From an uncultured Hyphomicrobiales bacterium (GTDB lineage: Bacteria; Pseudomonadota; Alphaproteobacteria; Rhizobiales; Rhizobiaceae), in assembly GCA_943908365.1 (NCBI GenBank), contig CALTTH010000008.1:1-64000 (forward strand): a DNA stretch of 64,000 nucleotides, in the 5' to 3' direction. Under the pieces are notes generated by a model. That model searched no databases. It was not told where the DNA came from and was given only the letters and a program-made list of their open reading frames with translations. Shown here piece by piece: positions 15,290 to 23,692 of the stretch. Numbering within the stretch: position 1 is the first letter of the stretch; each line of letters starts with the position of its first letter. The position numbers and the translations under genes are program-made.

Positions 15290-16495
15290 ATGACTATTGC
15301 AAAGCTGATGGGTGCAGTTGCACTCGCCGCATTGTCGACGCCCGCATGGGCCGAGCAGGTTCAAATCAATCTCTGGACCGTCGATCGGCCGGGTGAATAT
15401 CATTACAAGATGGCGGAGGAATTTTCCGCCAAGAACCCGGACATCAAGGTCAATGTCCGATCGGTTCAGTTTCCGGACATGGTCAACGAGTTGGCAAAGG
15501 CCATGGCGACAGGCGAAGCGCCGGACGTCACCTATATCGACAACCCGGATGTCGCGCTCTTTGCATCGCGCAAGCTGCTGCTCGATATGAAACCGATGAT
15601 CGACAAAAGCTCTGTGATCAAGCTCGATCAGATCTTGCCTGGCCCGCTTGCCTCCGTCACCTACAAGGAGGGCGTCTACGGCATTCCGCGCGGTGCAAAC
15701 ACCATAGCGCTCTACTATAATGCCGACATGTATAAGGCCGCAGGCCTCGACCCGGACAAGCCGCCACAGACATGGAACGAGCTTTATGATGCCGCCAAGA
15801 AGCTGACGCAGCCGGACAAGGGCATTTATGGCCTAGCGTTCTCCGCCGCAGCGACCGAAGAAGGGACCTTCCAGTTCCTGCCATGGCTGCAGATGGCCGG
15901 CGGCGATTACAACAAGGTCAATGTTCCGGGCGGTGTGGAAGCGCTGACACTCTGGAAGAAGTTCATCGATGAGGGGCTTGCCTCCAAGGACACGCTGATC
16001 CGTGGCCAGTGGGACTCGACCGGTACCTTCAATGCCGGCAACGCCGCCATGAGCATTTCTGGCCCTTGGGAACTGCCGCGCATGAGCACGGATGCGAAAT
16101 TCGATTATCGTGTCGCGATCCTGCCGGTTCCGAAGGAAGGTGCACCGCATGCCTCGGCTTTGGGTGAAGGCGACAATGTCATTGTTGCCAACTCCAAGCA
16201 CCCGAAGGAAGCGTTCAAGTTCATCGAATATATGTATGAGCAGATGCCCCGCGTCTGGAACGAGTTCGGCTACGTGCCCGCCTATCCGGTGAAGGTGGAG
16301 GATCCGAAATATCCACAGGCGTACAAGGTGTTCGAGGAGTCGATGAAGTTTGCGCGCAATCGCGGCCCCAGCCCCGATTGGTCGAAGATTTCAAAGGCGA
16401 TCCAGACTGCGATCCAGACGACGCTGACCGGCCAAGCCACGGCGGAAAACGCACTGACGACGGCGCAGAAGTCGATCGACAAGATCCTCAAATAG
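15290..16495 (+). CDS. ABC sugar transporter substrate-binding protein (CUT1 family)
   Basis: A 401-residue periplasmic binding protein. The signal peptide ends near PAWAEQ (about residue 19), and the mature part begins VQINLWTVDRPGEY. GVYGIPRGANTIALYYNADMYKAAGLDP is the standard family 1 segment. The start at ATG 15290 follows an AAAGGAGG site. It is third in the operon controlled by the LacI regulator and is only distantly like the binding protein at 5856, so the two importers probably take different sugars. Confidence 0.93.
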   Translation: MTIAKLMGAVALAALSTPAWAEQVQINLWTVDRPGEYHYKMAEEFSAKNPDIKVNVRSVQFPDMVNELAKAMATGEAPDVTYIDNPDVALFASRKLLLDMKPMIDKSSVIKLDQILPGPLASVTYKEGVYGIPRGANTIALYYNADMYKAAGLDPDKPPQTWNELYDAAKKLTQPDKGIYGLAFSAAATEEGTFQFLPWLQMAGGDYNKVNVPGGVEALTLWKKFIDEGLASKDTLIRGQWDSTGTFNAGNAAMSISGPWELPRMSTDAKFDYRVAILPVPKEGAPHASALGEGDNVIVANSKHPKEAFKFIEYMYEQMPRVWNEFGYVPAYPVKVEDPKYPQAYKVFEESMKFARNRGPSPDWSKISKAIQTAIQTTLTGQATAENALTTAQKSIDKILK

Positions 16496-16618
16496 GCTGG
16501 ACGATCCGGCCCTTTGATCGACAGGCTGCGGGCGCGTCCACGTCCGTAGCCAGTTTTAAACTGATGAAGCGCATGGTCCGACTTGGTGGAACGCGCATAT
16601 GAGATGTCGGGAGGCGAA

Positions 16619-17521
16619 ATGCTCCGTTTCAATCGAGTTTTCCGCGATGGCAGCGGGTTTGACAGTGCGCTCGTTCTGTTCGCGCTCGCGTATCTCATTA
16701 CCTTTTCCGCCTTCCCATTGATCTACAATCTGGTCATCTCGTTCCAGAGCGTCGATCTCTTCACCATCGCCACCTTCGACCGTCCGTTTGTCGGTCTCGA
16801 TAACTACCGTGAAATCATCGACGATCCGCTGTTCATGCCGATCGTGCGCAACACCTTCCTGTTCGTGTTCCTTTCCGTCATCTTCCAACTGGGGATCGGC
16901 CTGGCGCTTGCTTTGTTCTTCCGGCTCGATTTTCCGGGCGCCTCCTGGCTGCGTGGCCTGTTTCTCGCGGGCTGGATCATGCCGGGACTGGTGGTCGGTG
17001 CGATCTGGGGCTGGATTCTGGCCGGTGACTTCGGCGTGGTGAACTGGCTCCTGCAATCACTCGGCATCACCCAGCATAAAATCTTCTGGCTCTCCGACCC
17101 ATCGATCTCGATCTACTCTGTCATCATTGCCAATATCTGGCTCGGCGTTCCCTTCAACATGATCCTGCTGTCGGTTGGTCTCGCCTCGATCCCCGATGAC
17201 GTCTACGAGGCGGCGGAACTGGATGGAGCGACGCGGCTGCAGCGCTTCTTCACCATCACCCTGCCGATGATGCGGGCGCAGCTCGGTGCCGTCATTTCGC
17301 TTGGCATCATTTTCACCCTGCAGCAGTTCGACCTCTTTGCGGCGCTGACACAAGGCGGTCCGTCGAATGCCTCCAACGTGCTGCAATACTGGTCCTGGGA
17401 GCTTGCCTTCCGTGAATACCGCATCGGCCATGGCTCGGTCGTTTCCGTCGTGATGACCCTTCTGGTCATCGTCGTCGCCACCGCTTATGTCCGCTCGACG
17501 AGGCACGAACATGTTGTCTAG
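16619..17521 (+). CDS. ABC sugar transporter permease (MalF type)
   Basis: A 300-residue inner-membrane permease with six predicted membrane spans and an EAA loop reading EAAELDGATRLQRFFTITLPMMR near residue 205. GGGAGG lies 5 bases before the ATG at 16619; longer upstream readings of the frame would cover that site. The 123-bp gap from the binding-protein gene shows no clear terminator. Its 3' end overlaps the start of the next permease by 11 bases. Confidence 0.92.
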   Translation: MLRFNRVFRDGSGFDSALVLFALAYLITFSAFPLIYNLVISFQSVDLFTIATFDRPFVGLDNYREIIDDPLFMPIVRNTFLFVFLSVIFQLGIGLALALFFRLDFPGASWLRGLFLAGWIMPGLVVGAIWGWILAGDFGVVNWLLQSLGITQHKIFWLSDPSISIYSVIIANIWLGVPFNMILLSVGLASIPDDVYEAAELDGATRLQRFFTITLPMMRAQLGAVISLGIIFTLQQFDLFAALTQGGPSNASNVLQYWSWELAFREYRIGHGSVVSVVMTLLVIVVATAYVRSTRHEHVV

Positions 17522-18341
17522 CACCCCCTGGAAACGCTGGCTCCTGCTGGCCATCGCCATCGCTATCGTCGCGATCTACCTCTTCCCGCTCTATTGGATG
17601 TATGTCACGGCGCTGAAGACCAACACCGAGACCTTCGCCAACCCGCCAACACTTTGGCCTCATCATCCGGAGTTGAAGGTTACCCGTGTCTGGACCGACA
17701 TGGGCATGGATACCTTCATCCAGAACTCGCTGATCATCGCCTTCGGTACGGTCTCGCTTGTCGTGCTCTTCGGCACAGGTTGCGCCTATGCCCTCGCGCG
17801 TGTCCGCTCGGTCTGGATGGATCTGGCACTCTTCCTAGTTTTGATGCTGCAAGTCCTGCCGCCATCCCTGATGGTGACGCCGATCTTCGTCGCTTTCAGT
17901 CAGCTTGGCCTCTTGTCTTGGCCGCGTACGGGCGTCATCCTGGCAACAGCTGCCAACAAGCTGCCGCTCTATATCGTTCTCGTGCGGGCAGCCTTCACCC
18001 AGGTACCGCGCGAGCTTGAAGAGGCAGCACTGGTGGATGGCAACAGCCGCATTGGCGCATTCCTTCGCATCTCGGTGCCGCTTGCCCGCAATGGCATTCT
18101 GGTTTCGGCGATCCTCATCTTTCTCCAGTCGCTGGGCGAATATGTTTATTCGCGCTCGCTGATCACCGACAGGGCCTTCCAGCCTGCGACTGTCGGCCTG
18201 CAGTTCTTCGTCGGGCCAAATGCCTCCGATTGGACCGGCATCATGACCTTCGCGGCGATCTATGTAACGCCCATTCTCATCATCTTCGTCCTGCTACAGC
18301 GCCGCATCGTCAGCGGTCTGACATCCGGAGCGCTCAAATGA
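17511..18341 (+). CDS. ABC sugar transporter permease (MalG type)
   Basis: A 276-residue inner-membrane permease, partner of the preceding gene. It has six hydrophobic segments and the EAA-type loop LEEAALVDGNSRIGAFLRISVPLAR. The ATG at 17511 lies inside the upstream gene's end, and its own stop overlaps the ATPase start (ATGA at 18338-18341), so the three genes are coupled in translation. Confidence 0.92.
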   Translation: MLSSTPWKRWLLLAIAIAIVAIYLFPLYWMYVTALKTNTETFANPPTLWPHHPELKVTRVWTDMGMDTFIQNSLIIAFGTVSLVVLFGTGCAYALARVRSVWMDLALFLVLMLQVLPPSLMVTPIFVAFSQLGLLSWPRTGVILATAANKLPLYIVLVRAAFTQVPRELEEAALVDGNSRIGAFLRISVPLARNGILVSAILIFLQSLGEYVYSRSLITDRAFQPATVGLQFFVGPNASDWTGIMTFAAIYVTPILIIFVLLQRRIVSGLTSGALK

Positions 18342-19414
18342 CATTGCAGATCGAATTGTCCGGCATCCAGAAACACTACGGCGCCTACCACGCGCTGCGC
18401 GGCATTGATATCGCCATCCCGAAAGGCCAGTTCGTGGCGCTTGTCGGGCCGTCGGGCTGTGGCAAGTCGACCTTGCTGCGCACGCTTGCGGGGCTGGAGA
18501 CGATCTCGAGCGGCACGATCCGGATCGAAGGCGAAGATATCACCCGCCAGCCGCCGCGCATGCGCGATATCGCCATGGTGTTTCAGTCCTATGCGCTCTA
18601 TCCGCATATGACTGTGGAGAAAAACCTCACCTATTCGCTGCGGCTGAAGGGTGTTTCAAAGGGTGAGGCACGCCGCAAGGCGGAGGAGATCGCCCAGATC
18701 ACCGGCCTTACCACGCTCCTTGCCCGCTATCCGCGTGAGCTTTCCGGTGGCCAGCGCCAGCGCGTCGCGATGGGGCGGGCCATCATCCGCAATCCCAAGG
18801 CGTTTCTCTTCGACGAGCCGCTGTCCAATCTCGACGCGGCGCTTCGCGTTCACATGCGCGCTGAAATTCGAAAATTGCACAACAGCCTCGGAGCAACGTC
18901 TGTCTATGTGACACATGACCAGATCGAAGCCATGACCATGGCCGATCATGTCGTCGTCATGCGCGCTGGCGTGATCGAGCAGCAGGGCGCGCCGCTTGAG
19001 CTTTACGATCGACCGGTCAACCGCTTCGTCGCAGGGTTCATCGGCTCTCCGGCCATGAACTTTGTAGCGGCTATCGCCGCGGAAGACGGGCGAACGCTGG
19101 TGTTGAATTTTGGTGGAAAGTCTGAACCTCAGACGATCATGTCCCCCGTCGCTTTCACGCCGGGCGCACGTGTGACCGTTGGTATCCGGCCGGAGCACAT
19201 TACGCTCGCACCGCCCGGATCGTCGACGATCACGCTGCCGGTCGGCATCGTGGAGACCACAGGCTCCGCGACCTCGGTGACCACGGCAACGCAACCGGAA
19301 ATGACAGTCGCGCTTCAGGGAAGAAGCAACGTGAAAGCGGGGGACAGCGTCGGCTTCAATATCGATCCGGCATCATTGCACCTGTTCGACCATGAAACCG
19401 AACGGCGGCTCTGA
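18338..19414 (+). CDS. ABC sugar transporter ATP-binding protein (MalK/UgpC type)
   Basis: A 358-residue ATPase. Walker A GPSGCGKST, signature LSGGQRQR, Walker B FLFDEPLSNLD and the switch His in VTHDQIEA are all intact; a C-terminal regulatory domain is present (GIRPEHITLAPPG). The ATG at 18338 forms an ATGA overlap with the permease; the frame is open for 36 codons upstream but that part is the permease gene in another frame. It is the last gene of the LacI-controlled operon and ends 3 bases before the convergent TIGR02588 gene. Confidence 0.93.
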   Translation: MTLQIELSGIQKHYGAYHALRGIDIAIPKGQFVALVGPSGCGKSTLLRTLAGLETISSGTIRIEGEDITRQPPRMRDIAMVFQSYALYPHMTVEKNLTYSLRLKGVSKGEARRKAEEIAQITGLTTLLARYPRELSGGQRQRVAMGRAIIRNPKAFLFDEPLSNLDAALRVHMRAEIRKLHNSLGATSVYVTHDQIEAMTMADHVVVMRAGVIEQQGAPLELYDRPVNRFVAGFIGSPAMNFVAAIAAEDGRTLVLNFGGKSEPQTIMSPVAFTPGARVTVGIRPEHITLAPPGSSTITLPVGIVETTGSATSVTTATQPEMTVALQGRSNVKAGDSVGFNIDPASLHLFDHETERRL

Positions 19415-19417
19415 TCG

Positions 19418-19828
19418 TCAAGGATCGGTAAAGCCTCCAACGCGCAGATCCAGCGTGCCCGATTGCGGATCGCTCTTGAAAAAGAGGGTCCCATTGTCAT
19501 GGGATTCGGCTGCAACATAATCGAAGGTCACATCCGCCGTATCCGAGGTTCCGTCTGCGCTGCGCAGCGTGCCGACGACATGCACCGTGGCGGCGGTGGT
19601 CTGGCTGACATTGTGGATGTCGAAGTTCACCCTGAAGCCGGTGCTGGCAGGCTCCACCGAAACAACGGAGAGTTCGAAATCCGCTTTCGCGTCGTCATAG
19701 CGATAGATGTCCCATGAGATCCAGCCGAGCAGTGCTAAAACGAGCAGCGATGAGATGATGCCCGTGACCCACTCGATCCAGTGGGGCGAGGATGTTTCGA
19801 TATGGCCGTCTGCGGAGGATTTGGTCAT
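19418..19828 (-). CDS. TIGR02588 family membrane-anchored protein
   Basis: A 136-residue protein with one membrane helix near residues 18-40 (EWVTGIISSLLVLALLGWISW) and a soluble C-terminal part predicted to be an extracytoplasmic beta domain (FRVNFDIHNVSQTTAATVHVVG). It fits the TIGR02588 family of unknown function. It lies 7 bp downstream of the TIGR02587 gene; the two families are usually neighbours, so they probably form one membrane complex. No catalytic motif is visible. Confidence 0.75.
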   Translation of the reverse strand: MTKSSADGHIETSSPHWIEWVTGIISSLLVLALLGWISWDIYRYDDAKADFELSVVSVEPASTGFRVNFDIHNVSQTTAATVHVVGTLRSADGTSDTADVTFDYVAAESHDNGTLFFKSDPQSGTLDLRVGGFTDP

Positions 19829-19835
19829 GGCGTTC

Positions 19836-20684
19836 TCATAGCACGAGGCGGGCCGAAGCAGCGCCGATGGCTGCGGGGAAACCCAAGATGACGACGGCTC
19901 CGACGATCTGCGACGGGGATGTTCCCGTTAGTCGTTCGAAGCTCCACAGGCAGTAGAGGCTGATGCCAAGCGCGATCACATAGCCCGGCATGGTAAAGCG
20001 GATGAAGGTGTGCCACCAGGCGCTGTCTTCTGCGTGGCCGTGCCCGCCCTTGAAATGGAGGGCATACACAAACCCATGCATCAGAGTGAGAGACAGGAGT
20101 ACGGCGAGCAGCGCCTGATAGGGCGTGATCTTGTAGGCGATCAGGATCATCTCCTCAGTCGGCGCGACATTGAGCGCGAGGAAGAGGGCGCCGACCAGCA
20201 TCATGAACAGCTCAACAAAGTAGCTGGTCTCCGTATCGGCGTCGTCGCTTTCGTCATCGTCTTCGGAATGCACGCCAAGCTGGCTGCGGCCAAGAAGCGC
20301 GCCGATACTGGCGGGAACGGCCTGAATTGCAATCTTTGCCACCGTTGTGCTGGTCGTCGCCTGGTCGTTAATCAAGCCGAAGAGGGCAAGAATGGCGGCG
20401 CTGACGATGATTGCAAGGCCGTAGGCCGTCACCGCATCTCGGATCGCTTCGATCCAGGAGGAGGTTTTCTCAAAGCCGACACGCTTTGCAAGCACCACCA
20501 GAAGCGGGATGTTGAGAACGCAGAGCAGCAGCAATTTCTCCCGCGACATGTAGAAGCCGAGAAACCACATCTCCATCGTCATCAACATGGGAAGCGCAAA
20601 GAGAAGCGCACCGCCCACGCCCCGCGCGAGGCCGATCAGAAAGTCCCGTTCCTTCGATGAATATTGCGTCGCGCCCTCGGCCAT
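19836..20684 (-). CDS. TIGR02587 family integral membrane protein
   Basis: A 282-residue protein with about seven hydrophobic segments (for example GVGGALLFALPMLMTMEMWFL and AIIVSAAILALFGLI) and an acidic cytoplasmic loop rich in Asp/Glu near residue 155 (SEDDDESDDADTE). It matches the TIGR02587 family; function unknown. I take ATG 20684, which gives a short N-tail before the first helix; an extension to 20762 would add 26 residues that look non-conserved. It is divergent from minC, with the CtrA-like box between them. Confidence 0.75.
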   Translation of the reverse strand: MAEGATQYSSKERDFLIGLARGVGGALLFALPMLMTMEMWFLGFYMSREKLLLLCVLNIPLLVVLAKRVGFEKTSSWIEAIRDAVTAYGLAIIVSAAILALFGLINDQATTSTTVAKIAIQAVPASIGALLGRSQLGVHSEDDDESDDADTETSYFVELFMMLVGALFLALNVAPTEEMILIAYKITPYQALLAVLLSLTLMHGFVYALHFKGGHGHAEDSAWWHTFIRFTMPGYVIALGISLYCLWSFERLTGTSPSQIVGAVVILGFPAAIGAASARLVL

Positions 20685-20836
20685 CTCATCCCCCCGGAAT
20701 AGGCGTATAACCTTCTGGATTGAGGTGGGTTCCCGCAGCCCCAGACGCAGGCTTTTTCTCACGGATCGACCGACTCAGTCGGGTGCTCGGTCAAGGGGGT
20801 GTCGAAGTTAATTTTAGCCGCTGCCAAGGGCGCGCG

Positions 20837-20852
20837 TTAACCATTTGTTAAC
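20837..20852. promoter_or_regulatory. CtrA-type binding site upstream of minCDE
   Basis: TTAACCATTTGTTAAC matches the full CtrA consensus TTAA-N7-TTAAC. It ends 41 bp before the minC ATG, where a bound regulator would affect minCDE transcription. CtrA control of min genes has been reported in Sinorhizobium meliloti; here the site is seen directly but the binding is inferred. Confidence 0.75.
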
Positions 20853-20893
20853 CAAATCACCGCTACCTCTCTATCAACGATTTCTTTACCAAG

Positions 20894-21625
20894 ATGACCA
20901 AAGTGCTAACAGACTCGCGTTCGATCCGTATCAAGGGCCGCTCATTTCTGGCGGTCGTTCTTTCTCCCGAGTCGCCGCTGGATGTCTGGCTGGAGCGACT
21001 TGACGATCTGGCAGCGCGCTCTGCCGGGTTCTTTCTGTCACGTCCGGTGGTCCTGGATGTGGCGGACTTGAAGCTCGACAAGGCGGGCCTTAAGTCCCTG
21101 CTGGCGGAGCTTTATAATCGCAACGTTGCCATCATGGGCATCGAGGGCGCACGCCCTTCGATGATCGAAACCGGCATGCCGCCTGCGCTCAAGGGCGGAA
21201 AGCCGGCCTCCGATGTCGAGGTTGAGCCGGTGGCGCTTGCCGAGGTGGAAGCGCCGGCGGAGCAAAGGGCACCCGTAACCGAAATCCGCAGCGTCGTGCA
21301 GTCGCTTATGATCAGCGAGCCGGTGCGCTCGGGCCAGTCGATTATCTTCCCGGAAGGCGATGTGACCATCGTCGGTTCTGTCGCCTCCGGCGCAGAGGTG
21401 ATCGCCGGCGGTTCGATCCATATCTACGGTGCGCTGCGCGGACGCGCCATGGCGGGTTCCCTTGGCAACGCCTCGGCACGCATTTTCTGCAAGAAGCTGG
21501 AAGCCGAGCTTCTTGCCATCGACGGTGTTTACAAGGTTGCGGAAGATATCGACCCGAAGCTTCGGGGGCAGGCCGTCCAGCTCTGGCTGGAAAACGATAC
21601 GATCAAGGCGGACAAACTCAATTAA
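20894..21625 (+). CDS. minC: Septum site-determining protein MinC
   Basis: A 243-residue inhibitor of FtsZ assembly. The N-terminal domain (residues 1-105) targets FtsZ; a Pro/Glu/Ala-rich linker follows; the C-terminal beta-helix domain (from about 140: VRSGQSIIFPEGDVTIVGSVASGAEVIAGGSIHIYGALRG) dimerises and binds MinD. The RGRAMAG turn in the beta helix is the MinD contact. It heads the minCDE operon, 30 bp before minD. With MinD and MinE it keeps division at mid-cell. Confidence 0.97.
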   Translation: MTKVLTDSRSIRIKGRSFLAVVLSPESPLDVWLERLDDLAARSAGFFLSRPVVLDVADLKLDKAGLKSLLAELYNRNVAIMGIEGARPSMIETGMPPALKGGKPASDVEVEPVALAEVEAPAEQRAPVTEIRSVVQSLMISEPVRSGQSIIFPEGDVTIVGSVASGAEVIAGGSIHIYGALRGRAMAGSLGNASARIFCKKLEAELLAIDGVYKVAEDIDPKLRGQAVQLWLENDTIKADKLN

Positions 21626-21655
21626 GCCGTAAGCGGCAGGAAACAGGAGATCAGG

Positions 21656-22468
21656 ATGGGGAAGGTAGTAGTCGTTACCTCCGGAAAGGGAGGCGTCGGA
21701 AAGACGACGTCGACCGCAGCGCTTGGTGCAGCTTTGGCACAGAACAAGGAAAAGGTCGTCGTCGTGGATTTCGACGTCGGTCTTCGCAACCTCGATCTGG
21801 TCATGGGCGCAGAACGCCGCGTGGTCTACGATCTGGTCAACGTCATTCAGGGCGATGCCAAGCTGACGCAGGCTCTCATTCGTGACAAGCGTCTTGAGAC
21901 ACTGTTTCTGCTGCCTGCCTCCCAGACCCGCGACAAGGACAATCTGACGCCCGAAGGTGTCGAGTGGGTTATTAACGAACTCAAGAAGCATTTCGATTGG
22001 GTGATCTGCGACAGCCCGGCCGGTATCGAGCGCGGCGCGACGCTTGCCATGCGCCATGCGGATGTGGCCGTCGTCGTCACCAATCCGGAAGTTTCTTCCG
22101 TTCGTGACTCAGACCGCATCATCGGTCTCCTCGATTCCAAGACGATCAAGGCAGAGCGCGGCGAGCGGATGGAGAAGCATTTGTTGCTGACCCGTTACGA
22201 TGCCGCCCGTGCCGAGCGCGGCGATATGCTGAAGGTCGATGACGTTCTGGAGATCCTCTCCATTCCGCTGCTCGGCATCATTCCCGAAAGCATGGACGTG
22301 CTGCGTGCTTCCAACGTCGGTGCGCCTGTTACGCTTGCTGACGCGAAGTCGGCACCTGCCATGGCCTATTTCGATGCGGCACGACGTCTGTCGGGGGAAG
22401 ACATCCCGGTTTCGATTCCCGGCGAGAAGCGCGGCATTTTCGCCAAGATTTTCGGAAGGGCTGCATGA
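21656..22468 (+). CDS. minD: Septum site-determining protein MinD
   Basis: A 270-residue membrane-associated ATPase. The deviant Walker A SGKGGVGKTTS (residues 10-20) and VVVDFDVGLRNLDLVMG are diagnostic for MinD. The C-terminus (GIFAKIFGRAA) is the amphipathic membrane-targeting helix. It recruits MinC and is displaced by MinE. The ATG at 21656 follows CAGGAGATCAGG. Its stop overlaps the minE start (ATGA at 22465-22468). Confidence 0.97.
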   Translation: MGKVVVVTSGKGGVGKTTSTAALGAALAQNKEKVVVVDFDVGLRNLDLVMGAERRVVYDLVNVIQGDAKLTQALIRDKRLETLFLLPASQTRDKDNLTPEGVEWVINELKKHFDWVICDSPAGIERGATLAMRHADVAVVVTNPEVSSVRDSDRIIGLLDSKTIKAERGERMEKHLLLTRYDAARAERGDMLKVDDVLEILSIPLLGIIPESMDVLRASNVGAPVTLADAKSAPAMAYFDAARRLSGEDIPVSIPGEKRGIFAKIFGRAA

Positions 22469-22725
22469 GCATGTTCAACCTTTTCCGCAAACAGAAATCC
22501 GCACCCGTTGCGCGCGAAAGACTGCAGGTTCTTCTTGCGCATGAGCGTACCAATACGGGTTCGAACCTGGTGGCAGTGCTGCGCGAAGAGATTCTCGCAG
22601 CGATCGCCAAGCATGTGCAGATCGACAGCGATAAGGTCCATGTGAAGATGGACAGCGACGAACATATGTCGCTTCTGGAAATCGATGTCGAAATTCCATT
22701 GAGCGCGTCGCTTCGCGCGGCCTAA
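22465..22725 (+). CDS. minE: Cell division topological specificity factor MinE
   Basis: An 86-residue protein. The N-terminal part (MSMFNLFRKQKSAPVARERL) carries the membrane-binding and MinD-stimulating segment, and LLAHER plus the C-terminal dimerisation domain (VHVKMDSDEHMSLLEIDVEIPL) are typical. It overlaps minD by four bases and ends 10 bp before a terminator, closing the operon. Confidence 0.96.
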   Translation: MSMFNLFRKQKSAPVARERLQVLLAHERTNTGSNLVAVLREEILAAIAKHVQIDSDKVHVKMDSDEHMSLLEIDVEIPLSASLRAA

Positions 22726-22735
22726 CTAGATCAAT

Positions 22736-22761
22736 AACGCCGGGCATTGTCCCGGCGTTTT
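22736..22761 (+). terminator. Rho-independent terminator of minCDE
   Basis: AACGCCGGG (22736-22744) and CCCGGCGTT (22751-22759) form a perfect 9-bp stem with a 6-base loop followed by TT. Confidence 0.8.
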
Positions 22762-22835
22762 CATCGTGCGGTTTGACCTTTCCCTTAGGCGCGAATTTGG
22801 ACTAAGCCTGTCTTGATCGAGAGAAGGATGGTTTG

Positions 22836-23555
22836 ATGGCAGAGGTGGAGAAGGCGGACGAGCGGGAAAAACAGACCCACCGAAGAGGCTTTGGCGTTTC
22901 AACCGTCTACGAGACGCTACGCAACGAGATCATCGAATTGCGGCTTGCGCCCGGCAGTCCGATCGATGAACTGCAACTCTCAGAACGTTTCTCGCTATCG
23001 CGCACGCCTATTCGTGAAGCGCTGGTCCGTCTTTCCGCCGAAGGGCTGATTACGACACTGACCAACCGCGCCACCATTGTCTCGCAGATCGATTTTCTCG
23101 GATTACCGGAATTCTTCGACGCGTTGACCCTGATGTATCGCGTTACGACCCGGCTTGCTGCGGCCAATCGCACAGAGGCTGATATCGCGCAGATCCTCAC
23201 CCTTCAGAGCGCCTTTGCTTCGGCTGTCGAGCAACGGGATGCTCTTTCGATGATTTCCACCAATCGCGATTTTCATGTGGCTATCGCGCAAGCCGGCGGC
23301 AACCGTCACTATGTCGAGCTCTTCACTCGGCTGCTTGATGAGGGACGGCGCATCCTTCGCCTCTACTACTCCTCCTTCAACGATGTCCTGCCCACCCAGT
23401 ATGCCGGCGAGCATGAGGATATGATTCAGTCGATCATCGACCGGGACGTCGAAAAGGCGGATGCGCTTGCCAGGGCGCATGCCGATCAGATCGTCACACA
23501 GATCCGCTCCTACATCACGGCCGATACCCGCCAGAGCGCCAATCTCAGCCTTTAA
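22836..23555 (+). CDS. GntR-family regulator with FCD ligand domain
   Basis: A 239-residue regulator. The winged helix is at about residues 20-90 (VYETLRNEIIELRLAPGSPIDELQLSERFSLSRTPIREALVRLSAEGL), the standard GntR core, and the all-helical FCD domain follows, with metal or ligand residues in RDFHVAIAQAGGN and EHEDMIQSI. FCD regulators sense organic or amino acids. It precedes the HypD-like lyase gene, and the 137-bp gap holds TTGTCGACAA, a likely operator. The ATG at 22836 has GAAGGA upstream; a TTG codon directly before it is in frame. Confidence 0.92.
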   Translation: MAEVEKADEREKQTHRRGFGVSTVYETLRNEIIELRLAPGSPIDELQLSERFSLSRTPIREALVRLSAEGLITTLTNRATIVSQIDFLGLPEFFDALTLMYRVTTRLAAANRTEADIAQILTLQSAFASAVEQRDALSMISTNRDFHVAIAQAGGNRHYVELFTRLLDEGRRILRLYYSSFNDVLPTQYAGEHEDMIQSIIDRDVEKADALARAHADQIVTQIRSYITADTRQSANLSL

Positions 23556-23615
23556 ATTCAAAAAGCCCCCTTGTCCGAAAGCCAGGCATCCGTACCTGGA
23601 TTTGATGTATTTTAT

Positions 23616-23625
23616 TTGTCGACAA
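23616..23625. promoter_or_regulatory. Candidate GntR operator
   Basis: TTGTCGACAA is a perfect 10-bp palindrome, of the form often bound by FadR/FCD-type GntR regulators. It lies 60 bp downstream of the GntR gene and 67 bp upstream of the lyase gene's ATG. Confidence 0.6.
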
Positions 23626-23692
23626 GATCGAAGTCCGGTGCTACAAGGGCTGCATATAAGGCGGCTATGGTGCCGCAAAAGGATTGGAAATC

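Noticed and set aside
20010..20660. A 216-codon plus-strand frame opposite the TIGR02587 gene
   Set aside because: The charged, low-complexity translation is typical of the complement of a membrane protein gene.
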